This document shows positions 20,541 to 30,927 of a stretch of DNA of 64,000 nucleotides, in pieces (the first letter of the stretch is position 1; the number at the start of each line of letters is the position of its first letter). Position numbers and translations under genes: made by a program. The stretch comes from Parietichytrium sp. I65-24A (Eukaryota > Sar > Bigyra > Thraustochytrida > Thraustochytriidae): assembly GCA_012862575.1 (NCBI GenBank), contig BLSF01000013.1:620001-684000 (forward strand). Reading direction: 5' to 3'. Under the pieces are notes generated by a model that was given only the letters and a program-made list of their open reading frames with translations, did no database searches and was not told the origin of the DNA.

Positions 20541-23500
20541 TCATCCGTGAAGGGGTTTCTCCCATATGGAGAAACGACCAACAGGGGGGCCGACTTCGCC
20601 GGAAGAGTCGCGAATGAAGACTAGGTAAGAACCAGCCTGGGTGGGGGTGAACTGGCAGTTTAAGATGCCATCGTCCAAGGGCGACAGCACCTGAACAGGT
20701 ACATGGTGCTGAGCGTCGTGCTCCAGCGCTACTAGTACAGAGGCGATCTGCACATTGGAGGCAATTTTTCGAATCGGCCCAGAGCATTTGTCGCGAACGT
20801 CCACAGTAAAATTGGTCCGCTTTCCTATGCTGCTCAATACTCTGCCCTCTTCGAGTAGAAACGACTTGGACCTGTCGAACGCCGGGTTCAGCCACTTAAA
20901 GTCTTTAATGATGTGCGTGCTGGCACGTATTGTGCCTGTGGAAGCAGTGAAGCCAACATAAGCTTTGCCTTGTTCATCGGCAATACTATCGAAATCTACG
21001 CACTGGCTTTTTGACGGCGCTTTGTTTCCAGCAGAGCAACTACCTGTATCTACCTGCGCAGGTTCCCAAACTGTGAAAGCAGTCAAATAAATATTATCGA
21101 TGTAGAGATACACCTTGCGATCATTGCGCGAATAAGTCACCCGCATCGAATGCTCTTTGCCGTCTGCAACAACGTTAAGAGAAACTGCACTTGCAAATCC
21201 CACCCTCTCCTGATCATCTCCATCAATCATCCCATGGATCTCGTTGAAGCCAAAAGAACTACGATAAAGCAGTATCGCAAAGCTCGGCCCTCCTCCAATA
21301 TTCTTGTAGCCATTGCATGGCGTTGTTACGCATCGCTCCCCAATGGCGTTGAGACCACCGCTTCGTCGCATCACAAAAGCAAACCCATCGCCTCCGCCCA
21401 AGCGGCCATCTTGGATGGTGAACTGAAATTGGGCCTCAAAGCCGTCCACAACCGAAACCTTCTTTGTCACCCACGCAGCACCAATCCCGCGATACTGGTC
21501 AATTCGAGTCAAAACGATACTCTGGCTATGCGGGGATACCTGTGCAGCTCCAACCGGCGACCACTGAGGGTGGTCCAGACCTCGAGTCTGTTCTTGATTC
21601 GGACTGCATTGTGGTGTCGCGTGACAAGCGTCGCTCCCTGCCATAGACACGTTATACACCGCAAAGTGCTGAGTCCAGGCAAAATCAAATATGGAGATCT
21701 GCACGAAACCGGAGGTAATGCTACCACACAGTGATAAGCGCTTTTCAGCGGCATTGTAAAGTCGGCAAGCATGCTCTATCTTGCGATCTTCTAACTGTAC
21801 AGTCTGCGTGTCAGAGAGCCGCGAAGCCCCTGCGTTCACGAAGATCTTAAGGTTGTCTAGCTTCAGGTGGCTGAAAAGCGGGATGTTGTAGGCTGGTGGG
21901 AAGTGTTTCAACATGCTGATGTATTCGCCAGTAGGATCATCGTACGTCATCGACATCTGAAAGCTGGACACCTTTATCGGAAACACAAAAGGGTTGTGGA
22001 TCCCAACGTTCATTGCCAGGCTAATATTTTGGTCCACCAACGTGTCCCATGCGCTAGTCCAACCGCTCACTTTGACCGTATCAAATACCGAAGCAAATTC
22101 GTCGATTGCTGAAGCGCGAGCCGCCGCCGGGAGGTCCATGGCATAGCGGGGGGCAGGGTGGTAAGGTTGGACACGTCTGCCTGTCCCCCCTTCTCGAAGA
22201 ATGGCAGCAAAGTTGAGATAAAGAGTTTCGCCGAGAGGGTTGATGCTCGTCCCCCGCACCTTCACATGTGTTTCCGTTCCAGAGATCATCTGCTCAACTA
22301 AAGTGCTCAGGACGCAATTCGCGCTCGTGGACGGATCGCTAATCGAGGCATGGCTGCAAAATCGCTTTGCGTCAACAGAACTTGCATTCCCGACAACTTT
22401 TAATGAAGCAAATTGACTTGTAAGCCCGTTGGCCTTTACTCGGATCCCGCCTTCGTCGACTTTGAAATTTCCAAGCCACACCGATTCACGAGGATTTTTG
22501 GTTGTAGGTGGCTCGTTGTGTCTTGGAGCAAGAAAATAGACCGATCCAGAAACATTTCGAATGTAAATCTCTGCCGGACTTGGGTTCTTGAGGGTCATGT
22601 TGACCGAAAAGGCCATCGAGTTCGAAGTGGTGTCCTTCAGCTTCCACGCCCCGACGCTTGCCAAAGGGTACCACCATTGCTGGGCTTTCGGGGTAGGGAC
22701 CGGTCGCCCGTCCGCAGAAGTGGGTTGCACTTGCCACTGCATATTCGCTTGGTCGAATAATGTGGGCAAAAGACCTTTGGAATCGTCAAACAGAACTCTA
22801 AACGTCATCGCATGGACCGACTCCAAAACGTCCTTTACGGCATCAGCAAGAAGTTGCATATTCTCAATTTCGACCTGAAACGGAACAAAAAGCTCAGCAT
22901 TTTTCTGATCTGCGAATCGAATGCACTGCTGCACGGGCTCCAAGTTGAACACGACCACTGTAGTATGGCCGTACCCGTCAACACTACCAGAGAGAGCAGG
23001 GAGGCTGACGTTGAATTCTTCTGATACCCAGTCTTCTAGCCTGGACGCGTCAAGTCTGGCAAGCAAATTGTAGATTGCTGTGTAAGAGCTGGAATCCGAG
23101 AGGCTAAGCTCCTTGGGACATAGCTCTGGGATGACACACGGAATGTTCAGGTCCATAGTCGTCTTCCCGCTGTTGTCCACGCCACTGACAATTTCGATGA
23201 CCGGAGGCGCGGCACCGCTAGACTGCCACTTTTCGCGCAAAGTTTGACGTGTATTATTCTCACCAGAGAAATCCATGCTAAGGTCGACGTCAAAGGACAA
23301 CTCGCCATGATCTTTGCTTCGAAGCCCGAGTATTGGTAACGTCTCCTCACCATTCACGACCATAGCAATAAGATTTTGCAAAGGATCGACCTGACCTCTC
23401 TTAATAGATAGCTTCATATCCAAAGAGTGCTTCAGTGTCGCATCGCGCAGTGAGACTTCGTTCTCTAGCTCCATCGTCATAAATGTCTCACGGTCAAGCG

Positions 23501-26318
23501 CAAGGTCGAGCGATTTGAGCGGGACATTGACTTCGATTTCAGCGCCATTGCTAGAGGGTGCCAAAGCCGGTGGATGAGCGATGAGGTCAATCTGCAATTC
23601 TTGAGCCGAGTCCGAGACCTCAAGTTTTAGCGTGCGGAAGAATCTGGAGGTATCTCGTTCAGCCTTGAGAGTAGCCGGGTCGCGGTTCAACAAATTTGCA
23701 ATTGTCGAGTCCAAGAGGGTGTCTACTCCGCTAAACTTCGGCCGATTCGCATCCAAGATGCTTCGTAAGCCAATACCGTTCTCCAACATGCCAGTCATGG
23801 TCCCTTCGATTGCAAACGACCCATCATGGCTAAGCGCAAACGGGGCGAACTTTGGGACGAAGATGGAGGCTGCGTTATTCTCTACAGAAACGTTGATATC
23901 TGGCAAATCTTGAACGACCAACAAAGGCTTCCACCCTTCCGCCAAGTTGGGATCACCACGTGACACGCTCCAAGACCACGTCGATTGCAAGCCGGATCCA
24001 AGGTACGAACAACCTGACCGGGTCAACGCGCAGCGAGCATTGAACGGGAAGGAGCCGCTGTTCACCAAGCTTCGAGGGGTTGCGAATACGTTGGTTACTA
24101 TGGACCTTCCCGCTGCGGGAGCCTCTGACCGCAGGTGCGGAATCACGAGCTCCTCAATGGAGACGCAGCCCCCCTTCTCTATTGACAGTACCGCTCGGCG
24201 TCCATCAATAAAGTCGCGCACCAGGTCAGTCAAAACCTCGCCACCATCGTTGGCTGTCCATCGCGCAGACATTGAAAACAAATTCTTAGTTCCTCTACCC
24301 ATTTCTGCCACATCGAGAGTGATGACAGGATGCAAGTTCCTGCTTGGTCTTGTTGGACTTGTCACTGAAATCCCCTCCCCAGTCAAGAAGCAGTCATCCA
24401 GAGCTAACTTTGTCTCAAACTGTTTCAAAATCTCAAAATCCAAGGACATGCCGATAGAGTCACGTGCCGCAGAGATTTCTAGTGCCCCAGAACCAAATTG
24501 ATCGTGCCCAGCCTTGTCAGTCGTTCCCGTGGACACGTCGTAGCGAAAGTCTCTCAGTATACTCGAAATCAAGGAAACGTTGGTGTTTTGGGAACCGTGT
24601 ATCGTGAACGTAGAGTCTGAGAATTGATCAATGTTGAACTGATCCACGAATCTTTGGGGCCAGACTATGGACGTCTCTACATCCACGTAAACTTCGTCCA
24701 TGTGAGCGTTCCCTGGATGGGCGCTGATGCCAAGTGTCAAGCTATCATTCGTATCGTCGTTGATCTGAAAACCGAACTCGACCCCGGGGATATCTCCACG
24801 AACTGCAAATGGGAGCTCCAAGATGGCTTCGCTCTCAACTCTGTGAATATTCTTTCCTGAGCGAATAGACGTCAGGACTGCCTGCCTGACCTTGGCAGCT
24901 TTCTCATCTGAAGATCTAGGTACTGTCGCTGGTTTCCACATGGACGGAATTTCGACTCGCAGCGGTTTCATAGACTCCAGAAAGTCCTCTACAAAGCAAT
25001 AAGAAGCCCTTTCGAAGCCGCCAAAATCAGCATACGCGAAAAATGTCAGATTATGGTTATTTCCAGCGTATCGCATGAGGGCCATGCGCAGAGCGTCAAG
25101 CTTGGCCGGATCGTTCGTGACGTCAATCAGTGCATTCACAGATGGGAGAGTCGTTCGGTCCATATTAAATCCACTAACGCTCGAGACTAAAACCTCCGTG
25201 GCCTTGTCGCGAATTTCTGATCGAACAGGGCGAATTTTGTTCGGCGATAGGTACAGTTTGAGTTCTGGAATACGCGGGACGCTACCGACAACTGCAGGGT
25301 AATCATCTGCAACTGTGATGTTGGTGATGAGCGTAGCGTTGAGCATTTTTTTGATATCGGTCACGTGACCGAGCTCCAGGCTGCTGAGTTGCGTCGTGAA
25401 AGTTGGAGAGGCGCCGCCACCGAGTGTCTCTCCGCCAGCTGAAGCAAGCTCCAGCACCGAGCAAGTTTGCCCAACGCCTGGCGTTGCGGTACACGAATAA
25501 GTAAAGCTGGTCTTCACATTTTTATACACCGGCACGAAAAACATGTATGTCCAGACCTTCGCTTCCACCTTCATTTCCAGATTTAGATCACCTATCTGAT
25601 TCAAAAACCTCCAAGCCAAGTCGGACGCAGAGTGCACTCCATCTTCTGCATCAAGCTCCACTTGAGCGCGTATCAACCGCATCGTAGAAGCGCCAAAGAC
25701 CACACGCCTCTCATACTCTCTTCCACTTGCACTGTCTCGAAATACGGGCGTAAAAGTCGACGTTTCAAAGACCGGACGTGTGGAACCAACTTCCCACGCG
25801 GTCACGCGAACGTGGTCAACATATGCGCTGAGTAAGCTTTCTTTCGGAAGGCTCAGGGCTACTTCCACATCAAACGGCAAGTGCACTTTACCCATCGCAA
25901 CGCTGCCGCACATGTCCGCAAGTTTGAGCCGATCCACTCTGACGCACGACGCAGCCCCCGACTTGCAGTTCGAATAGACGAGATACGCCTGACTCAGCGC
26001 TACTGCCACATACACAATGGCAACCACTGCAGCAATGCATCCGCATCCAGCGCACTTTCTCAGAGGCGAACCGCATGCCAATCTTCTTCTCCCATAGTCA
26101 GCGTCCATTGGCTCCACAACACCGTCGTCATCTTCGCGCCGTTCCCGAGTTGTTACTCCAACTTCCGTTGCGACCATTAAATCCGTTTCCGCCAAAGGAA
26201 TTTCATCGTCTGAAGCGCTCGCATCATCGCGCAAAGATTGCGAAAATTGCGAAGATTGCGAAGATTGTAGGAGAGGGACGGTCCCATCTTCACTCTCATC
26301 ACCCGGAGAGGAACGCAT
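20541..26318 (-). CDS. very large single-pass protein: Tag1/DUF3712-like lumenal body, L-type lectin-like and filamin-like C terminus
   Basis: The product is 1925 residues. An acidic, Ser-rich cytosolic N terminus of about 85 residues is followed by one membrane helix (GCIAAVVAIVYVAVALSQAY) and then a huge lumenal/extracellular part of repeated beta-rich units with many Asn-x-Ser/Thr sites. The layout resembles fungal vacuolar Tag1 (DUF3712/LEA-like repeats); this match is from memory and tentative. Near residues 1585-1820 is a legume-type lectin-like fold (GFEAQFQFTI, GGGDGFAFVMRR, then VGFTASTG), the DGFAFVM motif being typical of L-type lectins. The last 100 residues look like a filamin/Ig repeat (QAGSYLVFIRDSSGEVG). 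The ATG at 26318 is the first in frame. A short 9-bp repeat encodes SSQSSQFSQS near the N terminus. It is divergent from KLHDC4. Confidence 0.85.
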   Translation of the reverse strand: MRSSPGDESEDGTVPLLQSSQSSQFSQSLRDDASASDDEIPLAETDLMVATEVGVTTRERREDDDGVVEPMDADYGRRRLACGSPLRKCAGCGCIAAVVAIVYVAVALSQAYLVYSNCKSGAASCVRVDRLKLADMCGSVAMGKVHLPFDVEVALSLPKESLLSAYVDHVRVTAWEVGSTRPVFETSTFTPVFRDSASGREYERRVVFGASTMRLIRAQVELDAEDGVHSASDLAWRFLNQIGDLNLEMKVEAKVWTYMFFVPVYKNVKTSFTYSCTATPGVGQTCSVLELASAGGETLGGGASPTFTTQLSSLELGHVTDIKKMLNATLITNITVADDYPAVVGSVPRIPELKLYLSPNKIRPVRSEIRDKATEVLVSSVSGFNMDRTTLPSVNALIDVTNDPAKLDALRMALMRYAGNNHNLTFFAYADFGGFERASYCFVEDFLESMKPLRVEIPSMWKPATVPRSSDEKAAKVRQAVLTSIRSGKNIHRVESEAILELPFAVRGDIPGVEFGFQINDDTNDSLTLGISAHPGNAHMDEVYVDVETSIVWPQRFVDQFNIDQFSDSTFTIHGSQNTNVSLISSILRDFRYDVSTGTTDKAGHDQFGSGALEISAARDSIGMSLDFEILKQFETKLALDDCFLTGEGISVTSPTRPSRNLHPVITLDVAEMGRGTKNLFSMSARWTANDGGEVLTDLVRDFIDGRRAVLSIEKGGCVSIEELVIPHLRSEAPAAGRSIVTNVFATPRSLVNSGSFPFNARCALTRSGCSYLGSGLQSTWSWSVSRGDPNLAEGWKPLLVVQDLPDINVSVENNAASIFVPKFAPFALSHDGSFAIEGTMTGMLENGIGLRSILDANRPKFSGVDTLLDSTIANLLNRDPATLKAERDTSRFFRTLKLEVSDSAQELQIDLIAHPPALAPSSNGAEIEVNVPLKSLDLALDRETFMTMELENEVSLRDATLKHSLDMKLSIKRGQVDPLQNLIAMVVNGEETLPILGLRSKDHGELSFDVDLSMDFSGENNTRQTLREKWQSSGAAPPVIEIVSGVDNSGKTTMDLNIPCVIPELCPKELSLSDSSSYTAIYNLLARLDASRLEDWVSEEFNVSLPALSGSVDGYGHTTVVVFNLEPVQQCIRFADQKNAELFVPFQVEIENMQLLADAVKDVLESVHAMTFRVLFDDSKGLLPTLFDQANMQWQVQPTSADGRPVPTPKAQQWWYPLASVGAWKLKDTTSNSMAFSVNMTLKNPSPAEIYIRNVSGSVYFLAPRHNEPPTTKNPRESVWLGNFKVDEGGIRVKANGLTSQFASLKVVGNASSVDAKRFCSHASISDPSTSANCVLSTLVEQMISGTETHVKVRGTSINPLGETLYLNFAAILREGGTGRRVQPYHPAPRYAMDLPAAARASAIDEFASVFDTVKVSGWTSAWDTLVDQNISLAMNVGIHNPFVFPIKVSSFQMSMTYDDPTGEYISMLKHFPPAYNIPLFSHLKLDNLKIFVNAGASRLSDTQTVQLEDRKIEHACRLYNAAEKRLSLCGSITSGFVQISIFDFAWTQHFAVYNVSMAGSDACHATPQCSPNQEQTRGLDHPQWSPVGAAQVSPHSQSIVLTRIDQYRGIGAAWVTKKVSVVDGFEAQFQFTIQDGRLGGGDGFAFVMRRSGGLNAIGERCVTTPCNGYKNIGGGPSFAILLYRSSFGFNEIHGMIDGDDQERVGFASAVSLNVVADGKEHSMRVTYSRNDRKVYLYIDNIYLTAFTVWEPAQVDTGSCSAGNKAPSKSQCVDFDSIADEQGKAYVGFTASTGTIRASTHIIKDFKWLNPAFDRSKSFLLEEGRVLSSIGKRTNFTVDVRDKCSGPIRKIASNVQIASVLVALEHDAQHHVPVQVLSPLDDGILNCQFTPTQAGSYLVFIRDSSGEVGPPVGRFSIWEKPLHG

Positions 26319-26851
26319 GGCAATGTTGGCCAATTGTGCCGCGCAGTAGGGTCGGCTTAGGCGGCGCGGCTAATAATAATGCAAGCACGGAAGAATTGTA
26401 CTCTAGAGACTGATTCCCCGCAGACTGAGTTTTGCCGAAGTGTACGCGGACATACGCGGGCTTTCCAAGGACGGAACAAGATTCTCTAGGTAGTTCTAAC
26501 CAAAAGACTATCACTGCCTCTAGGCTAGCCTTTCTCTCCACGCAGAGGACTTTTCTTCTCAGCTTCTACCCTTTTTGCATAAATACCCCTATAGGGTCCA
26601 CGCGAAGGAGCGGTAAGGCCAAATGGGGCGAACCTCTAATGTCCTCGAAGGAACAAGGAGCTGTGCTTTGAGTGCTTCGTGGAGGCCCCTTGAATTTCCG
26701 GAGTCGCCCCGTAGAACCAACTAAGCGATCGTGTAGCAAAACCTCTCCTGAGCGAGTATGAGTGAGTGAGTGGATGGCCGAAAAGAAAGAAAAAATTCAC
26801 ATTCATTGTATGGACACTTCGCAGTTCATTTGGGTCGGCAACGAGAGAAAC

Positions 26852-26887
<36 letters not shown>

Positions 26888-26986
26888 GTGGGAGAAGGGT
26901 GTCCTCGGCATAATTGAATTAGCCGAGTGGAAAGAGTATAGTCGTCGTGAGGAAGTTGTGTGAGTGGAGGAAAGGGCAAAAACAAA
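26319..26986. promoter_or_regulatory. bidirectional intergenic region with GA tract
   Basis: This interval separates two divergent genes. A purine tract (AAAG units merging into a pure GA run, about 26843-26888) lies roughly 100 bp before the KLHDC4 ATG. Promoter role is inferred from position. Confidence 0.4.
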
Positions 26987-29409
26987 ATGGCCGGCAAGAA
27001 GAAGGGCGGCAAGGAGAAGGACACGAAGGCGAAAGCCAAAGAGGAGAAGAAGAAGAAGCAGGAGGCAAAGGCGCAGAAGAAGGCTGGAAAGCAGGCGAAG
27101 AAGGGCAATAAAAATGCAGATGACAGCGAAGACGACTGTAAGTTTGAGTCAGGATTTGGATGAGGGATGTTTGTTTCTCATGGCGGTCACTGACAGCTTT
27201 GGAATTTGCGATTTCAGTGGAGGCCATTTTGGCGGATTTTCGCGCGCAAGAAGCTGATAGGAAAGTGGTGACGGTGGAGAACAATGTAGATCCGCCAACT
27301 CCTCGAGCAAACTTTTCTCTTTCGCCTCTCGAAGGGCAGAATAGTAATGAGCTGCTGCTATTCGGGGGAGAGCTCTACGACGGCAACAACTCAGAGTGCT
27401 ACAACGACTTGTACCGCCTGAACTTGGAGAAGCTCGAGTGGAAGAAAATTAGCTCCCCGAATACGCCAGATCGTCGTAACGCACATCAGGCCGTGACGGT
27501 CCGTGACCAGGTGTACATTTTCGGTGGGGAGTTCTCTCTTGGCTTCCAGTTCCAGCATTACCGCGACTTGTGGAAGTTGGACCTCAAGGAAAATGCATGG
27601 ACCAATATTGAGACCAAGACTGGACCGTCCCCACGATCCGGGCATCGCATGGTTCTCTGGAAGCACTTTCTCGTGCTCTACGGTGGATTTTACGAGACCT
27701 CTCGCGGTGTCAAGTTTTATGACGATTTGTACTTTTTTGATTTGCGCGAAGAGAAATGGCACCAGGGAATCCCTTCGAAAACCGCCCAGAAGCCATCTGC
27801 GCGAAGCGGATTTCAATTTGTTTGCCACGGCTCCAAAAACACAATTTTTATGTATGGTGGGTACAGCAAGGTCAGCGTGTCGAACAGCTCTGAAAGAGGC
27901 AGGAACTTGGACGACATGTGGGCGTTGGAGCTCACGTTGCCCGGCAAGGCTGGCGATTGCCCGACATTCAAATGGGAGCCCATTCCAAAGAAGGGGACCC
28001 CTCCATCGAAACGAAGCGGTGCCGCGTCTTGTGTGCACAAAAGTCGTTTGATTCTGTTTGGTGGAGTGACAGACAGCGAGACTTCTAACGATGTTGAGGG
28101 CAAGTTCCACAACCAACTCTACTCGTTTGACATGGACCGCAAAAAGTGGTTTGCTCTGAGCTTGACGAAAAAGAAGACTTCCACTTCTCGTCGCAGAAAC
28201 AAGGCTGGGAACTCATCCGCATCACAAGTGTCTTCTTGGACTGAGTCGCGCCAGACCGACTTTGACGACGAAGACAATAACGACAAAGACGACTCCGACG
28301 ATGACGACTCCGACGATGGCCTGGGCCTCGACGATAACGCGTTTTACGTGATTATTGACGGTAAGCTCACCAAAATCGACTACGAGGAAGGCGACGACGA
28401 GGAAGAGCAAGTGGAGGGCGCAAAACCCGCAGAGGATAAGGCGGAGGCCTCGGAGTCAGCAGCATTGCCATTGCCCTCCAGCGAGCCTGTACCTCCTATT
28501 CCTGAGCATGAAGCCACTGTGTCTCAAGAGGATGAGGTGCCGCCAGTTGAGGCGGGAGAGGAGGGGGCATCCGAAGCACCAGAGAAGCCTTCCGAAGGCG
28601 AAGCCGATGGTGCGAATGCCGCAGACGAGAAGGATGATTTGACAGCCCCATCGCCAAGAATTGGAGCAGGAATTACTACTCTTGGAAACAAACTTTTTGT
28701 TTTTGGTGGGACCACTGAAAGGGGCGACCTCCAGATCACCTTTGATGACTTGTGGTGCGTCGACCTCAATCAGATGGATCAGTGGACAGAGCTCATTCCG
28801 GGAACCTGGCGCTCGATTGCATGGAAGGGCGACGTTGACGATGATGATGAAGACGATGGGGACGAGGGCGCTGGCGAGATGGACGGCGAGGACGACGACG
28901 AGGACGACGACGATGATGACGAGAGCGATGATGAAAGCGGCGATGGAAACGTCGATCAAGACGCCAGCGAAGCTGCTCAGATGAAAGCTCAGGTTCAAAG
29001 AATTCAAAAACTTCAACAGAAACTCAACCTCAGCGACGATTCTCGCACGCCTCGTCCGCGCGAGCCCCTGCGCGACTTCTTTCGTCGCACGTTGGAGGTG
29101 TGGGTGAAGCAAGTGTTTGAGCTCCGCTCGTCTGAAGAGCGAATGTCTGGTAAAGAGTTGCGTAGAGAAGCGTTCAAATTGGCGGACACCCGCTTTAACG
29201 CTCTGTTCCCAGTGCTCCAGGAGCTGGACGAGCTCGAAGAGCAGCAGAGACTCGCTGAGGAGATGCAGGAGATGGAGAAACAGAGGAGGCAAGACAAGCT
29301 ACGTGAGAAGGCCAAGAAAAGAAAGAGCCATCTCGCGAAACTCGCTAGAAAAGAAAAGCGCGATGCCGAGAAGGCTAATGCGAACGAGGAGGACAGCGAC
29401 GACGAGTAG
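26987..29409 (+). CDS. KLHDC4: kelch-domain protein KLHDC4
   Basis: The product is 780 residues from exons 26987-27137 and 27218-29409 (80-bp phase-1 intron, GTAAGT...TTTCAG). The N terminus is the Lys-rich tail of this family (MAGKKKGGKEKDTKAKAKEE). The splice joins SEDD to LEAILADF, matching the EEDLEALIAHF start of the human protein. Six kelch-type blades follow, marked by LLLFGGELYDG, VYIFGGEF, LVLYGGFYE, IFMYGGYSK, LILFGGVT and, after an acidic insertion, LFVFGGTTERGD. The tail carries long Asp/Glu runs and a Lys/Arg-rich helix. KLHDC4 is conserved across eukaryotes; its molecular role is poorly known. Without the intron the start would be wrong, because the open frame from 27160 lacks the conserved N terminus. 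Confidence 0.93.
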
Positions 29410-30143
29410 TAGAAATGGATCTCGAATTGTTTCGTCCACCGCTACCAGGCACGGAGATCAAGAAGAGGACCGATACGATACGATACAACATCCCCCCCTC
29501 CGCAGTCTGCCTTTTAACCACTCCTTTCTATTTTTTTTTTCCCTTGTGTTTCATCTTTTCTATTTCTTATTATCCATTTTACTCTATTACTAGAATCGAA
29601 ATCGAAACCGAAAAGGGCCAGCCTTTTGTTTATTTAAAAGCCAGCACGACGGGACGCGCCATCAAGAAGTACAGAACCCTCCACTTGTAAACAACATTTG
29701 CATACCTCCGCCACATCACTCCTCCGTCGAGGAAGGCGTGGAGCCAGCAGCCGCCTTGGACCAGACTATCGTTCTAGTCGCCGAGTTCACCACTCCACGT
29801 CCAGCGCTCCTGTATCATTGCCCAAACCACAGCAAAACATCCACACCTTGTCAGCATCATCACATCCGCATTGAAATGTCCAAATTTTCGCACACCATCC
29901 ACAAACACAACACTTCCGCAGTCTGAAACCAGAAACCAGAAACCAGAAGCATTCCCCTCCAACACGCTCAGACGCCTCGCCCCAAAGCAACAGAACAAAT
30001 CAAGCATCCATGCAAGCCAACCTCTCCCGCGAGCCGAGCAAACAAACAAACCAAATAATATAAACAAGCCCCAAGAGCCACGTGCCATTTCATACACGAG
30101 CATATGGAGACAAGAAGACAAGGAAATATAATGTGAAAATAAC
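29410..30143. other. intergenic between convergent gene ends
   Basis: Likely 3' untranslated sequence of KLHDC4 and of the minus-strand NDUFA3-like gene. It contains ACGATACGAT and AACCAGAAACCAGAAACCAG short repeats. No gene is supported. Confidence 0.5.
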
Positions 30144-30305
30144 TCACGGGTCCTCCAGTCCGTAGTACTGGTCAGTATTGTAGCCCATAGCGTGCCTCAC
30201 GCGCGGCACCACCAGCGCGAAACCCACTGCGAAGGTGGCCACTCCGCACGACACCAGCACCATTGGCTCCTTGTCCGCCAAGTTACGAAACACTCTGGCC
30301 GCCAT
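30144..30305 (-). CDS. NDUFA3: NDUFA3-like accessory subunit of mitochondrial complex I
   Basis: The product is 53 residues, read from ATG at 30305. It opens MAARVFRNLADKEPMVLVS, which closely parallels the human NDUFA3 (B9) start (MAARV...WDKEPVLVVS). A single membrane helix (GVATFAVGFALVV) and a polar tail (GYNTDQYYGLEDP) follow. NDUFA3 is a small single-pass subunit of the NADH dehydrogenase membrane arm. The protein is shorter than the 84 residues of the human subunit. The stop is embedded in GTGAGT, a consensus splice donor, so the true tail could lie in a further exon downstream on the minus strand. A purine-rich leader precedes the ATG in the sense direction. Confidence 0.6.
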   Translation of the reverse strand: MAARVFRNLADKEPMVLVSCGVATFAVGFALVVPRVRHAMGYNTDQYYGLEDP

Positions 30306-30927
30306 CTTTCTGTCACGCTTTTCTCTCTCCTTCTTTCTTTCTTTCGCCCGCGTGTGTGTGTGTCCTCCTGTGAATCGTGTGTACACCGCAGAACGGAAGT
30401 TTCGTCGACTCGGTGGCCAGCCGCACCTGCTGCTGGCGTAGTTGCCAGATATGATTTTGGTATTTGCAGCTACGAAAGTTGTAGTTGGCGAATATTGGTC
30501 CGCCAGCTCTTGACGAGCGCTCGTTGAGAGCACTTTCGAGGAACTGAAAGAAGCATCTTTAGTTCCTTATGAAAGCATACACGAAAAACAAAAGACAGGG
30601 TCTAGTCCCACCCATATGGCAGCTATCATAACTGACCTTATCAGCACTATTAGCCCCAGACTAGCACACATACCTAGCTCTGTGCTCCGGGAACGCCGGG
30701 AGACGAAAGAGAATTGCGCTGTCATTAGTCCGTTCCCTATCAGATTCGCCTAAGGGATACCTCGCGCGCACTCTCTTCACACTCTGATAGCACTGATTGT
30801 GAGCAGGAAAGGGAAGGGTAGGTGTGGGGATTGGGCGAGAAAGAGAGAGCAAGAGAAAGGGAAACACACACACATACAGAGAGAGAAAGAAAGAGAGAGA
30901 GAGAGAGAGGGAAAGAAAGAGGGAGAG
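30306..30927. promoter_or_regulatory. bidirectional intergenic region flanked by GA/CT tracts at both starts
   Basis: Purine-rich (sense-strand) tracts abut both divergent starts: CT on the plus strand at about 30314-30350 for NDUFA3, and GA at about 30838-30926 directly before the ATG at 30928. The centre shows no coding signal. Confidence 0.45.

Noticed and set aside
26803-27284. Minus-strand frames with Ser/Leu/Phe runs upstream of and over the KLHDC4 start
   Set aside because: Antisense shadows of the GA tract and of the Lys-rich N-terminal exon.
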